A stretch of DNA of 64,000 bases from positions 27,467-91,466 of the forward strand of contig CAVUEG010000003.1 in the NCBI GenBank assembly GCA_963740525.1, given 5' to 3'. The translations under genes and the position numbers were made by a program. The DNA is from CAVUEG01 sp963740525 (GTDB taxonomy: Bacteria; Actinomycetota; Actinomycetes; Propionibacteriales; Nocardioidaceae). Under the pieces are notes generated by a model, which had not been told where the DNA came from, did no database searches, and was given only the letters and a program-made list of their open reading frames with translations. Below, in pieces: positions 1 through 8,832 of this stretch (within the stretch, counting starts at the first letter, position 1; each line of letters opens with the position of its first letter).

Positions 1-824
1 GCGGCATCGTCGACGACCTGATCGTCTACCTGGTCTCCGACGACCGGCTCCTGCTGATCCCCAACGCCGCCAACACCGCCGAGGTGGTCCGCCGGCTCCA
101 GAACAGCGCGCCCGAGGGTGTGCGCATCGAGGATCAGCACGAGCAGCACGCCGTGCTGGCCGTCCAGGGCAGCCGGTCCGACGAGGTGCTGCAGGCGGTC
201 GGCCTGCCGACCGGACACGACTACATGTCCTTCGACGTGGCCGCCTTCGAGGGGGCCGACGTCGTGGTCTGTCGCACCGGGTACACCGGTGAGCGCGGCT
301 ACGAGCTCGTGGCGCCGTACGCCGCGGCCCCTGCACTGTGGGACGCCCTGATGGCCACCGGCGCGGAGACGGGCGTCGAGCTGACGCCGTGCGGTCTCGG
401 AGCCCGCGACACCCTGCGTACCGAGATGGGCTACCCGCTCCACGGACAGGACATCGGCCTCGACGTGACGCCGCTCGAGGGGCGGCTCGGTTGGGCCGTG
501 GGCTGGAAGAAGGAGGCCTTCTGGGGACGGGAGCGCCTCGTGGCCCTGAAGGAGGAAGGTCCGCGTCGACTGCTGCGCGGGCTGGTGGCGCAGGGTCGTG
601 GGATCCCGAGGCCGGGGATGCGGGTGCTCATCGCCGCTGACGTCCCGGTCGGCGAGATTCGCTCCGGCACGTTCTCACCCACGCTGCGCAAGGGCGTCGC
701 GCTCGCCCTCGTCTCCGCTGAGATCCAGGACGGTGCCGAGGTGTCGGTCGACGTGCGCGGCCGGCGCGAGATCTTCACTGTCACCAAGCCGCCGTTCGTC
801 ACGCCGGGCGTGCGCGAGGGCTGA
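1..824 (+). CDS. gcvT: Aminomethyltransferase (glycine cleavage T protein), 5' truncated by window edge
   Basis: The reading frame is open from position 3 to a TGA at 822-824, so only about the last 273 codons are present. GcvT transfers the aminomethyl carbon from the H protein to tetrahydrofolate, giving methylene-THF and ammonia. Recognisable family stretches are RTGYTGERGYEL, the CGLGARDTLRTEMGYPLHGQD block that lines the folate site, and the C-terminal beta-barrel segment ending VTKPPFV. The fragment runs to a normal C-terminus, so truncation is only at the window edge. It converges directly on the glycerophosphodiesterase gene with no spacer. A GcvT-like YgfZ paralogue is the alternative, but the RTGYTGE and GARDTLR motifs favour true GcvT. 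Confidence 0.93.
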   Translation, partial: GIVDDLIVYLVSDDRLLLIPNAANTAEVVRRLQNSAPEGVRIEDQHEQHAVLAVQGSRSDEVLQAVGLPTGHDYMSFDVAAFEGADVVVCRTGYTGERGYELVAPYAAAPALWDALMATGAETGVELTPCGLGARDTLRTEMGYPLHGQDIGLDVTPLEGRLGWAVGWKKEAFWGRERLVALKEEGPRRLLRGLVAQGRGIPRPGMRVLIAADVPVGEIRSGTFSPTLRKGVALALVSAEIQDGAEVSVDVRGRREIFTVTKPPFVTPGVREG

Positions 825-2294
825 TCAGCTGCCGCTGGTGTTCACGGCGTGGTAGTCGCTGGCTCCCGCCCACCAGCTGCCCGCCAGGCCGCGTGCCTGG
901 TAGCGCGTGTCCCGGAAGGGCCGCACGAGGATCGAGGTGCGTCCGTTGACGGTCTGCACCGTCCGCACGCGGACCCACGGGCGGTTCTTGCGGTGCTTCC
1001 AGAGCTCGACCTTGCCTGTGATCGGGTCCCCGTCGGTGGTGGCCCACCGCACCCGGAGCGTGCCGGTGTCACCGTCGGTCAGCCGACGGGTGCCGAAAAG
1101 GTGCATCTGCGTCGGCTTCTTCGTCAGCCGCGTGCGACTCGTCGCCTCGACCTCCGGGTCCGCGGCGTCGACGACGCGGTACTGCCGTCGGGCGGCGAGG
1201 TTGACCGTGAAGCTGCCGGACACGTCGGTGGCCCGCTCGGCGACGGTGCGCCACACGCCGTTGGCCAACCGCTGGACCTTGGCCCACTGCCAACGGACGG
1301 ACGACTGGTCGGGCGCGCGGAGCGTTGCGGTGAGGGTGATCCGACTGCCCACCTCGGCCGACGGGGGAGTCGACACCTGCCAGCTCGCGCCCGAGATGTC
1401 ATCGTTGGGCCAGCGGGCGGCCTGCCAGACCCTGCCTTGGGCGGCCAGGACGTCGCGCAGCTTGCCGGGGTCGTTCGCCACGATGCCGTCGGACCCGAGC
1501 TCCGCCAGGGCGGTCATCTGGCTGACGCGGAGCGCGGTGTACGTCGCGACGAAGAGGCCGGTCCGATGGGCGTCGTCGACGAACTGCTGGTCGACCACCG
1601 TGCGTGAGACGTTGACCTGGTGTGCCTCCGGGTACTGAGCCATCTGGGCCTGGGTGGGGTTGCCGAGCAGACCGAGAGTGGCGGTCGGGTGGACCAGGTG
1701 GAACTGACGCAGGAAGTCCCAGTCGAACGACTGCACCACGAGGTCCTCGTCCGCACCGTCGAGCGAGGCAGCCCACCGCGGGTGACCCCGGAGCACGTCG
1801 ACCACGCGTTGGCCGATGCCGGTCACCCCGCCGTACGACGAGGGATCCTTGATCTCGAGGAAGATCCCGACCGGGCTCGGGTCGAGCTCGGTGAGCATTG
1901 CGTCGAGACTGGGCACACGCGTGCCGGCGAAGGTCGGGCCGAACCAGGACCCGTAGTCCAGGGTCTCGATCTCGGGCCAGGTGAACTGGTCGACGTTCCA
2001 GGGGCTTCGGTCGGGGAAGCGCTCCTCGACGTCGCTGGTGCGGGCGAGGGACGGGTCGTGGACCACGACCGGGACGCCGTCGCTGGTGAGCCGGATGTCG
2101 ATGCCCACGAAGTCGGTGTGGTCCGCAATCGCCGTCGAGATCGCCGCGAGCGAGTTCTCGGGAGCCGCCACAGAATTTCCTCGGTGGGCGATGTTGGCAA
2201 TCTCGGGCTGAGGTGATGCCTCGGCCGGGCCGACGGACATCAGCACCACGAGAACAGCGGTCAGCGACAGGGCAGTACGTCGTGCGCGGAACAT
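825..2294 (-). CDS. Secreted glycerophosphodiester phosphodiesterase
   Basis: 489 aa with a Sec signal peptide (basic MFRARR, hydrophobic stretch to about residue 22, AEA/S cleavage near 26). The GDPD TIM barrel runs from about residue 33 to 285. The general-acid/base segment IAHRGN is at 35-40, followed by APENS and then GIDIRLTSDGVPVVVHD, which supplies metal ligands. It should hydrolyse glycerophosphodiesters outside the membrane to glycerol-3-phosphate and an alcohol. Residues ~300-489 form an additional beta-rich region of unknown role. The start ATG at 2294 follows GGGGAGCC, a reasonable ribosome site. The gene converges with gcvT and is probably monocistronic. Confidence 0.9.
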   Translation of the reverse strand: MFRARRTALSLTAVLVVLMSVGPAEASPQPEIANIAHRGNSVAAPENSLAAISTAIADHTDFVGIDIRLTSDGVPVVVHDPSLARTSDVEERFPDRSPWNVDQFTWPEIETLDYGSWFGPTFAGTRVPSLDAMLTELDPSPVGIFLEIKDPSSYGGVTGIGQRVVDVLRGHPRWAASLDGADEDLVVQSFDWDFLRQFHLVHPTATLGLLGNPTQAQMAQYPEAHQVNVSRTVVDQQFVDDAHRTGLFVATYTALRVSQMTALAELGSDGIVANDPGKLRDVLAAQGRVWQAARWPNDDISGASWQVSTPPSAEVGSRITLTATLRAPDQSSVRWQWAKVQRLANGVWRTVAERATDVSGSFTVNLAARRQYRVVDAADPEVEATSRTRLTKKPTQMHLFGTRRLTDGDTGTLRVRWATTDGDPITGKVELWKHRKNRPWVRVRTVQTVNGRTSILVRPFRDTRYQARGLAGSWWAGASDYHAVNTSGS

Positions 2295-2399
2295 GGCTCC
2301 CCGGAAGAGTTGCGTGTGCGGTGGCCAAGGCTACGGGCTGGGTCCGGATGGTTTGTCCGTTTCGGGGAAAGTCACGTTCGCGCGCCTGTTCCGGGCCGA

Positions 2400-2405
2400 T
2401 AGCCT
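2400..2405 (+). promoter_or_regulatory. Predicted -10 box of a leaderless promoter
   Basis: TAGCCT lies exactly 6 nt before the ATG at 2412, and no purine-rich ribosome site precedes that ATG. TANNNT followed by 6-7 nt and the start codon is the known arrangement for leaderless actinobacterial transcripts. The transcription start is inferred. Confidence 0.5.
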
Positions 2406-2411
2406 CGTGAC

Positions 2412-2675
2412 ATGACGAACATGCCCGAGCCCTCCGGCCACTTCACCCCCGAGTCCCGGGCCGCCTCGGAGGACTGGTGGTGGCGCCTCGAGAACGCAGC
2501 CGGGGACGAGGTCGCGGTCGACGGTGTCGAACCAAGGTTTCCGTCCCAGTCCGATGCCGAGTCCTGGGTGGGCGAGACCTGGCAGGAGCTGCTCGAGCAA
2601 GGGGTGGACGCGGTGACTCTCTTCGAGGTCGAGCGGAAGGTCTACGGACCGATGAGCCTGCACAGCGCCGGATAG
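2412..2675 (+). CDS. Small acidic hypothetical protein (87 aa)
   Basis: 87 aa, soluble, acidic and Trp-rich near the N-terminus (EDWWWRLEN). It has no signal peptide or membrane segment. The pattern (a WWWRLE strand, then FPSQSDAESWVGETWQELLEQGVDAVTLFE) suggests a small alpha/beta fold, and similar short proteins are common in Actinobacteria. I cannot assign a function. The ATG at 2412 is supported by a TANNNT box 6 nt upstream. It lies between the divergent glycerophosphodiesterase and the convergent aldo/keto reductase. Confidence 0.7.
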   Translation: MTNMPEPSGHFTPESRAASEDWWWRLENAAGDEVAVDGVEPRFPSQSDAESWVGETWQELLEQGVDAVTLFEVERKVYGPMSLHSAG

Positions 2676-2714
2676 CGCATCCAACCCGCGGTCGGCCTGG
2701 TTCGCCCGGTCGGT

Positions 2715-3719
2715 TCAGGAACCGTGGCGCGCGGGCGAGGCCGTTCTTCCCGGGTCTCGTTCCACCACCGGACCGACGGCGTCGTCGATGGCGGCGAGCA
2801 CGTCCTGGTCGAGCCGTACGCCGGCGGCCTTGACGTTCTCGGTCACCTGCTCCGGTCGGGACGCCCCGATGATCGCGGCGGACACGTTGTCGTTCTGGAG
2901 CACCCATGCGATGGCGAGCTGGGACAGCGACAGGCCGAGCTCCACAGCGATCGGCTCGAGCCGCTGGACGCGGTCGAGCACGTCATCACGAAGCCAGCGC
3001 GAGATCATGTCGGCGCCGCCCTTGTCGTCCGTGGCCCGCGAGCCCGAGGGAGGCTGCTGTCCGGGCTTGTACTTTCCCGTGAGCGCACCCTGCGCCACCG
3101 GGGAGAAGACGACCTGGCCGATGCCCAGCTCCACGCAGGTCGGCACGACCTCGGTCTCGATCACCCGCCACAGCAGGTTGTACTGCGGCTGGTTCGACAC
3201 GAGCGAGATCCGCAGGTCCCTGGCCAGGGCGTGACCGCGACTGATCTGCTCGGCGGTCCACTCGGAGACGCCTATGTAGTGCGCCTTGCCGGAGTGGACG
3301 ACGTCCGCGAACGCCTCCATCGTCTCCTCGAGCGGGGTCTCGTGGTCGTACCGGTGTGCCTGGTAGACGTCGACGTAGTCGGTGCCGAGTCGAGTCAGCG
3401 ACCCGTTGATCGACTCCATGATGTGCTTGCGTGACAGTCCGCTGTCGTTGTGGCCACGCGGACCGGTCGGGAAGTAGACCTTCGTGAGGATCTCGAGGCT
3501 CTCGCGACGCTCGCCGTGGAGGGCCTTGCCGAGCACCGTCTCGGCCGCGGTGTTCGCGTACGTGTCGGCCGTGTCGAACGTCGTGATCCCCTCGTCGAGG
3601 GCTCGTCGTACACAGGCCAGGGCGGCGTCCTCCTCGACCTGGGAGGCGTGGGTGAGCCAGTTGCCGTACGCGATGGCCGAGATCTTCAGGCCGCTGGCGC
3701 CGAGGTTGCGAATCTCCAT
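2715..3719 (-). CDS. Aldo/keto reductase (Kv-beta / YghZ-like)
   Basis: 334 aa, the usual length for the AKR family. The catalytic tetrad can be placed as Asp49 and Tyr54 (FDTADTY), Lys80 (ILTKVYFP) and His122 (YQAHRYD). The C-terminal cofactor region GASRPEQVTENVKA is characteristic of NADPH-binding AKRs, and the closest relatives by motif are Kv-beta/YghZ-type enzymes. It probably reduces aldehydes, possibly methylglyoxal; the substrate is unknown. The ATG at 3719 has a TAGGTT box 6 nt upstream, so a leaderless transcript is likely. It is transcribed divergently from the phosphoesterase pair. Confidence 0.92.
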   Translation of the reverse strand: MEIRNLGASGLKISAIAYGNWLTHASQVEEDAALACVRRALDEGITTFDTADTYANTAAETVLGKALHGERRESLEILTKVYFPTGPRGHNDSGLSRKHIMESINGSLTRLGTDYVDVYQAHRYDHETPLEETMEAFADVVHSGKAHYIGVSEWTAEQISRGHALARDLRISLVSNQPQYNLLWRVIETEVVPTCVELGIGQVVFSPVAQGALTGKYKPGQQPPSGSRATDDKGGADMISRWLRDDVLDRVQRLEPIAVELGLSLSQLAIAWVLQNDNVSAAIIGASRPEQVTENVKAAGVRLDQDVLAAIDDAVGPVVERDPGRTASPARHGS

Positions 3720-3725
3720 GCCCCG

Positions 3726-3731
3726 AACCTA
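3726..3731 (-). promoter_or_regulatory. Predicted -10 box of leaderless aldo/keto reductase promoter
   Basis: Read on the minus strand this is TAGGTT, 6 nt before the ATG at 3719, with no ribosome site in the gap. Confidence 0.5.
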
Positions 3732-3861
3732 GCGGGCCGCCCCATGCCTGGTCCGGCCCCCGTGGTCTTCCCTCGCAAGCCCGGTGAACGCCGGCAGAAC
3801 TGTCGAGAAACGTCGGCTCTGCGGTGATGACAGCGGGGCACCCAGGGTCGATAGTGCGTAG

Positions 3862-5154
3862 GTGACGATTTCGAGACGACAGATCCTGGGTGCCGCCGGC
3901 GCGGCGGGAGCCTCCGGCGTGATCGCCGCCTCGGGGGCATCGCGATGGCTCGGGGGAGAGGCGGCCCAGGCCGCCACGACTCTGCCGGCGCCCGGCAGGT
4001 CCGGCATCGAGCACGTCGTGGTGGTGATGATGGAGAACCGCTCCTACGACCACTTCCTCGGCTGGCTGCCCGGTGGCGACGGCAAGCAGGCGGGCCTACG
4101 GTTCCGCGACCGCTACGGCGTCGTCCATCCCACGCACCACCTCACCGAGTACGCCAGCTGTGGCTTCAACGACCCGGACCACTCGTTCGAGGGCGGCCGG
4201 ATCCAGCTCAACGGTGGCCGGTGCGACGGCTGGCTCCGCTCGGGTCTGAACGACCAGCTGGCGATCGGCTACTACACCGAGCCGGACCTCGCGTTCCTCG
4301 GACCGGCCGCCACCCAGTGGACGACCTTCGACCGGTACTTCTCCGCGATCATGGCCGAGACCTACCCGAACCGCATCTACCAGCACGCCGGGCGCACCGA
4401 CCGGCTGCACAACTCGACCGACCAGTGCACGCTGCCGACCATCTGGGACCGCCTCGCGGCCAAGGGCGTCAGCGGCACGTACTACTACGGCGACGTGCCG
4501 TTCACGGCGCTCTGGTACGGCAAGCACCAGGACATCACGAGGCACTACAACCAGTTCCTCGTTGACGCGGCGGCGGGCAACCTCTCGGCGGTGAGCTTCA
4601 TCGACCCACGCTTCACCGACGAGGAGTCCGGCACCTCCAACGACGACCACCCGCACGCCGACATCCGCGCAGGCGAGGCCTTCCTGAACCAGGTGTACGA
4701 CGCCGTCCGCAACGGACCGGGCTGGGAGAAGACGGTGCTCGTCATCAACTACGACGAGTGGGGCGGCTTCTACGACCACGTGGCCCCGGGGCGGGCGCCG
4801 GACACCAGCAAGGCGACGTCGCTGCGTGGCTTCCGGGTGCCGGCCGTGATGATCTCGCCGCTGGCCCGTCGCGGGCACGTCTCGCACCGGGTCTACGACC
4901 ACGCCTCGATCCTGCGGATGATCGAGTGGCGCTGGGGACTCAAGCCCCTGGCGCCCCGGGACGCGAACGCGCGCAACATCGCCGAAGTCCTGGACTTCGC
5001 CTCGCCGCCGGACCTGAGCTCACCCACCTTCGTCGTGCCCGACTTCGTGCCTGCCGGGTGTGACGCCCCTGCCCCGGCCACGCCCGCGGAGGCCGGCGAG
5101 TGGCCGGCCCTCCGTCGCCAGGCTCTCGACCTCGGATGGGAACTGCCGTCATGA
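3862..5154 (+). CDS. Tat-exported phosphoesterase / phospholipase C family protein
   Basis: 430 aa starting at GTG 3862. The N-terminus SRRQILGAAG with a following Ala/Gly-rich hydrophobic stretch is a twin-arginine signal. The body is the PF04185 phosphoesterase fold: VVVVMMENRSYDHFLGW (ENR at 58-60) carries the metal/nucleophile region, and NYDEWGGFYDHVAPG and a C-terminal RMIEWRWGL complete it. The family includes phospholipase C and acid phosphatases, so it likely hydrolyses phosphate esters outside the cell, folded and metal-loaded before export. The stop overlaps the ATG of the next gene by ATGA, so the two are translationally coupled. Substrate cannot be read from sequence. Confidence 0.88.
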   Translation: MTISRRQILGAAGAAGASGVIAASGASRWLGGEAAQAATTLPAPGRSGIEHVVVVMMENRSYDHFLGWLPGGDGKQAGLRFRDRYGVVHPTHHLTEYASCGFNDPDHSFEGGRIQLNGGRCDGWLRSGLNDQLAIGYYTEPDLAFLGPAATQWTTFDRYFSAIMAETYPNRIYQHAGRTDRLHNSTDQCTLPTIWDRLAAKGVSGTYYYGDVPFTALWYGKHQDITRHYNQFLVDAAAGNLSAVSFIDPRFTDEESGTSNDDHPHADIRAGEAFLNQVYDAVRNGPGWEKTVLVINYDEWGGFYDHVAPGRAPDTSKATSLRGFRVPAVMISPLARRGHVSHRVYDHASILRMIEWRWGLKPLAPRDANARNIAEVLDFASPPDLSSPTFVVPDFVPAGCDAPAPATPAEAGEWPALRRQALDLGWELPS

Positions 5155-6290
5155 CCTCACCCCGCTCGCGCACCGCCCTCGTGCTGACCATCGCGGCACT
5201 GCTCCTGCTGCCCGTCGCAGCGCAGGCCACCCTGCCCGCGACGTCCACGGGTGGAACTGAGCGTGGCGTCCGGGCCTATGTGCCCAAGGTGCGCCACGTC
5301 TTCGTCATCAACATCGAGAACAAGGGCTATGACAGGACCTGGGGCGCGGACTCGGCGGCGCCGTACCTCGCGACGACGCTGCGCCGCAAGGGCGTGCTGC
5401 TCAACAACTACTACGGCACCGCGCACAACTCCCAGCCCAACTACATCGCGCAGATCTCGGGGCAGGGCCCGAACCCGGACATGCAGGGTGACTGCCAGAT
5501 GTACTCGACCTTCCAGCGGACCGGGACGCAGGATCCCCAGCAGGCGACGGGCACCGGCTGTGTGTTCCCGCGGTCGGTCGACTCGCTGCCGCGCCAGATG
5601 ACGCGCAAGGGCCTCCGGTGGCGCGGCTACATGGACGACATGCGGCGGCCGTGCCAGCACCCGGCGCCCGACACACAGGACGGGACCCAGCACGCGACCA
5701 AGAAGCACAACTACGCGACTCGTCACAACCCGTTCGTGTACTTCAAGGCCATCACCACGCGGCCCAGGTACTGCGCCCGGCACGTGGTCCGCCTGCGGGC
5801 TCTGCGAGGAGACCTTCAGACGGTGAAGTCCACCCCGAAGCTGGTCTACATCACCCCGGACCTGTGCCATGACGGACACGACGCCCCCTGTGCGGACGGA
5901 CGGCCGGGTGGGCTCAAGACCGTTGACAAGTGGATGAGCGTCTGGGTGCCCCGGATCCTGAAGTCGCCGGCGTTCCGACGCAACGGCGTACTCATCATCA
6001 CCGCCGACGAGTCGGACGGTCCGCAGACCGACTCCACCGCCTGCTGCGGGGAGGGAGCCTCGGCGAACTCGCCCAGCCCGGGCATCTTCGGCCCCGGTGG
6101 GGGCCGGATCGGGGCGCTGGTGATCTCGAGGTGGACCAAGCCGAACACCTGGAGCACCACGCCGTACAACCACTACTCGCTGCTCGGGTCGATCGAGGAG
6201 ATCTTCCGCCTGCCGAAGCTCGGGTACGCGCGCACGCCCGGGCTCGACAGGTTCGGTCTCGACGTCTACAACAGCGGCTGGAACGAGTAG
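5151..6290 (+). CDS. Secreted alkaline-phosphatase-like phosphoesterase
   Basis: 379 aa. ATG 5151 is chosen because it overlaps the upstream stop (ATGA) and begins a clean Sec signal peptide (MTSPRSR, then a Leu/Ala core, cleavage near AQA). The domain is again PF04185-like: HVFVINIENKGYDRTWG, NSQPNYIAQISG, LITADESDGPQTDST and the His-containing NHYSLLGSIEEIF. Several Cys pairs (PCQHP, CARH, LCHDGHDAPC, ACCGEG) suggest disulfides outside the cell. It is paralogous only at fold level to the gene before it. The pair looks like a two-gene operon for extracellular phosphate-ester hydrolysis, which is inference. Confidence 0.85.
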   Translation: MTSPRSRTALVLTIAALLLLPVAAQATLPATSTGGTERGVRAYVPKVRHVFVINIENKGYDRTWGADSAAPYLATTLRRKGVLLNNYYGTAHNSQPNYIAQISGQGPNPDMQGDCQMYSTFQRTGTQDPQQATGTGCVFPRSVDSLPRQMTRKGLRWRGYMDDMRRPCQHPAPDTQDGTQHATKKHNYATRHNPFVYFKAITTRPRYCARHVVRLRALRGDLQTVKSTPKLVYITPDLCHDGHDAPCADGRPGGLKTVDKWMSVWVPRILKSPAFRRNGVLIITADESDGPQTDSTACCGEGASANSPSPGIFGPGGGRIGALVISRWTKPNTWSTTPYNHYSLLGSIEEIFRLPKLGYARTPGLDRFGLDVYNSGWNE

Positions 6291-6309
6291 CCAGGCGCGA
6301 GCCGCGAGG

Positions 6310-6921
6310 TCAGTAGCGGTCGGGAAGCTTCTGCCCGATCCGCAACTGGGGCTTGGGCACGCGCAGGAAGCGCAGCTGCATCGCGCGCAGCAGCGTGTAG
6401 CCGGTCACGCCCTTGTGGGACTCGTCGGGGAAGCGCTGGCGCACGTCCTTGCGGATCCGCACGACGAGCATGGTGCTGTCGGTGGCGACCAGCAGGATCG
6501 TGGCCAGCCACAGCGAGTTGCCGACGGCGACCAGCTGCGAGGAGCCGGAGTAGATCATCACCATGATCAGGATCAGTGCCGGCATCAGGAACTCAGCCAT
6601 GCAGACGCGGCTGTCCACGCGGTCGCGCAGGAAGTGACGCACGGGCCCCTTGTCGCGTGCCGGCAGGAAGCGCTCCTCGCCGATCTTCATGCCCTGACGC
6701 ATCTTGGCCGTGGCCTCGGCCCGCTGGGCGCGCTGGAGCTTGGTCATCTCCTTGCGGCTCTGGGGGGTGCGGGCGCGGGCCTTCGCCGCTGCCTGAGCCT
6801 CCTTGCGGCTCGGGGTGGGCCTGCCCTTGCCGTCCGGCTTGTCGGCTGGGTTGGCGCCTGGGTTGGCGCCTGGGTTGGCGACTGGGCGAGCGGAGGTGGT
6901 TTCGGTCTTGCTACGTCGGAA
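6310..6921 (-). CDS. DUF3043 membrane protein
   Basis: About 203 aa if it starts at TTG 6921, which gives LFRRSKTE as the N-terminus and has GAAGGG six bases upstream; a longer form from GTG 6963 is possible. The N-terminal third is a hydrophilic, Lys/Arg/Gln-rich stretch including an imperfect NPGANPGANPAD repeat. Two membrane helices follow (about FLMPALILIMVMIY and LWLATILLVATDSTMLVV) and then a basic C-terminal tail. This is the actinobacterial DUF3043 family (Rv2206-like in M. tuberculosis, from memory), and its position near glycerate kinase and the ErpA-type gene matches that synteny. Function unknown. Confidence 0.75.
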   Translation of the reverse strand, partial: FRRSKTETTSARPVANPGANPGANPADKPDGKGRPTPSRKEAQAAAKARARTPQSRKEMTKLQRAQRAEATAKMRQGMKIGEERFLPARDKGPVRHFLRDRVDSRVCMAEFLMPALILIMVMIYSGSSQLVAVGNSLWLATILLVATDSTMLVVRIRKDVRQRFPDESHKGVTGYTLLRAMQLRFLRVPKPQLRIGQKLPDRY

Positions 6922-7010
6922 CAACGCGAGCCCTTCGATGAGGGGAGGATGGGGAGACGCCACCCAGATTACCCGGGGGAACCTCCTCGTCCCCCCGCCC
7001 GTTCCCCCCG

Positions 7011-7016
7011 TAGGGT
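7011..7016 (+). promoter_or_regulatory. Predicted -10 box for pspA operon
   Basis: TAGGGT lies 55 nt upstream of the pspA ATG and leaves a short leader ending in GAAGGGGG. It is the only good TANNNT box in the gap; no clear -35 was identified. Confidence 0.35.
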
Positions 7017-7070
7017 GAAGATGCCGGTCCGTCCGGTGATTCGTCCTGACGACAATGAAGGGGGCCCTCC

Positions 7071-7850
7071 ATGAGCCTCATGAAGCGACTGAGCCTGATC
7101 TTCCGCTCCAAGGCGAGCAGGGCGCTCGACCGAGCGGAGGATCCGCGCGAGACGTTGGACTACAGCTACCAGCGGCAGCTGGAGATGCTGACCAAGGTCC
7201 GCCGGGGCGTCGCGGACGTCGCGACCAGCCGCAAGCGTGTCGAGCTTCAGGTCGCCCAGCTCGAGCAGCAGTCGACGAAGCTGACCGACCAGGCGCAGAA
7301 GGCGCTGGGGATGGGCCGTGAGGACCTGGCTCGTGAGGCGCTCACGCGCAAGTCCGGCCTGCAGAACCAGATCACGGACCTACGCACCCAACAGGCGCAG
7401 CTCCAGGCCGAGGAGGAGAAGCTCACGCTCGCCTCCCAACGGCTCCAGGCGCAGGTCGAGGCCTTCCGCACGCGCAAGGAGACCATCAAGGCGACGTACA
7501 CCGCCGCGGAGGCTCAGACCCGGATCAACGAGGCCTTCTCCGGCATCTCCGACGAGATGGGTGACGTGGGTCAGGCGATCCAGCGGGCCGAGGACAAGAC
7601 CGCCCAGATGCAGGCGCGCGCCGGCGCGATCGACGAGCTGCTGGCCTCGGGTGCACTCGACGACGCCAGCTCTCTGGGACGCGGTGACGACATCACCCGC
7701 GAGCTCGAGGCGATGAGCTCCCAGGCCGACGTGGAGGCCGAGCTCGCCGCGCTGAAGGGCTCCGCGGCCCCCGCGGCGATCGAGGGCGCCGAGGAGCCGC
7801 CCGCCGCCCTGGACGCCGCCACCGAGCAGGCGGAGCAGCAGGAGAGCTGA
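7071..7850 (+). CDS. pspA: PspA/IM30 phage-shock protein
   Basis: 259 aa, almost entirely heptad-rich coiled coil. It opens with the amphipathic helix and the conserved RALDRAEDPRETLDYSYQRQLEMLTKVRRGVADVA-type segment of actinobacterial PspA. PspA/ESCRT-III-like proteins assemble on damaged inner membrane and limit proton leakage. The C-terminal ~50 residues (Ala/Glu-rich, EGAEEPPAALDAATEQ) are low complexity. The ATG has GAAGGGGG upstream. htpX follows after 3 nt and pspAB after a further 34 nt, so the three form an operon for envelope stress. The small PspAA gene often found directly after pspA is not present here. Confidence 0.93.
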   Translation: MSLMKRLSLIFRSKASRALDRAEDPRETLDYSYQRQLEMLTKVRRGVADVATSRKRVELQVAQLEQQSTKLTDQAQKALGMGREDLAREALTRKSGLQNQITDLRTQQAQLQAEEEKLTLASQRLQAQVEAFRTRKETIKATYTAAEAQTRINEAFSGISDEMGDVGQAIQRAEDKTAQMQARAGAIDELLASGALDDASSLGRGDDITRELEAMSSQADVEAELAALKGSAAPAAIEGAEEPPAALDAATEQAEQQES

Positions 7851-7853
7851 CCC

Positions 7854-8798
7854 ATGGCGACGCGGTTCATCAAGGACTCCGGGCTGACGCTGCGGATGAC
7901 TGCGGTGATGTTCCTGCTCGGCGGTCTCTTCGTCGCGCTCGTGGTGACGCTGATGTACGTGTTCCCGGGCTGGGCCTACCTGATCGGGCTGGCCGGCATC
8001 GGTCTCGCGCTGTTCCAGTGGTGGAACTCCGACAAGGTCGCCATGCGCGCCATGCGGGCACGCGAGGTGACCCCGGAGCAGGCGCCCGAGCTGCACGGGA
8101 TGATCGACCGGCTCTGCGCCCTCGCGGACATGCCCAAGCCGCGGGTCGCGGTGTCCGACACCGAGCTGCCTAACGCCTTCGCCACCGGACGTTCGCCGCA
8201 GAGGTCCGTCGTGTGTGTGACGACCGGCATCCTTCACAGGCTGGATGCGGAGGAGCTCGAAGGCGTGCTCGCCCACGAGCTCTCGCACGTGGCGCACCGG
8301 GACGTGCTGGTGATGACACTGGCCTCCTCGGCCGGGATCATGGCCGGGATGCTGACCCGCGGAGCGCAGTTCGGGGGACTCGGCCTGCTGGGCCGGGGCC
8401 GCCGCGGCGGCAACGCCGGGGGGATGCCTGCCTTCGTGATCGCCCTCGTGGCGAGCCTGGTCGTCTACGCGATCAGCTTCGTGCTGATCCGGCTGCTGTC
8501 GCGCTACCGCGAGCTGTGCGCCGACCGGTCGGGTGCCTTCCTGACCGGTAAGCCGTCGGCCCTCGCGTCGGCGCTGACCAAGATCACCGGTGAGATCGCC
8601 GCCATCCCGCAACGCGACCTCCGCTCGAGCCAGGCGATGAACGCGTTCTTCATCGCCCCGGCGATCAGCGGCGCGACCTGGAAGACCCTCTCCTCGACCC
8701 ACCCCTCACTCGAGCAGCGGCTCGAGCAGCTGGCGCGGATCGCCCAGGAGCTGGGCCGGCCGATGGACGGCGGCTTCCCGCAGCAGCCCACCCTGTGA
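7854..8798 (+). CDS. htpX: Membrane zinc metalloprotease HtpX (M48B)
   Basis: 314 aa. Two N-terminal membrane helices (about residues 15-36 and 40-55) precede a cytoplasmic catalytic domain with the zinc motif HELSH at 141-145. The third ligand region RELCADRSG follows two further hydrophobic helices. HtpX degrades misfolded membrane proteins, complementing FtsH. Linkage to pspA and pspAB is the typical actinobacterial arrangement and indicates a joint envelope-stress response. The start ATG 7854 lies 3 nt after the pspA stop with an upstream GGAGAG ribosome site inside pspA. Confidence 0.95.
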   Translation: MATRFIKDSGLTLRMTAVMFLLGGLFVALVVTLMYVFPGWAYLIGLAGIGLALFQWWNSDKVAMRAMRAREVTPEQAPELHGMIDRLCALADMPKPRVAVSDTELPNAFATGRSPQRSVVCVTTGILHRLDAEELEGVLAHELSHVAHRDVLVMTLASSAGIMAGMLTRGAQFGGLGLLGRGRRGGNAGGMPAFVIALVASLVVYAISFVLIRLLSRYRELCADRSGAFLTGKPSALASALTKITGEIAAIPQRDLRSSQAMNAFFIAPAISGATWKTLSSTHPSLEQRLEQLARIAQELGRPMDGGFPQQPTL

Positions 8799-8832
8799 GC
8801 CGTCCGACCCGGCCGGGAGCGGTGAGGACGCC

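Noticed and set aside
4096..4902. Long antisense open frames opposite the phosphoesterases and many other genes
   Set aside because: High GC produces long open frames on the opposite strand; these have Arg/Pro/Ala-rich composition and no family motifs.
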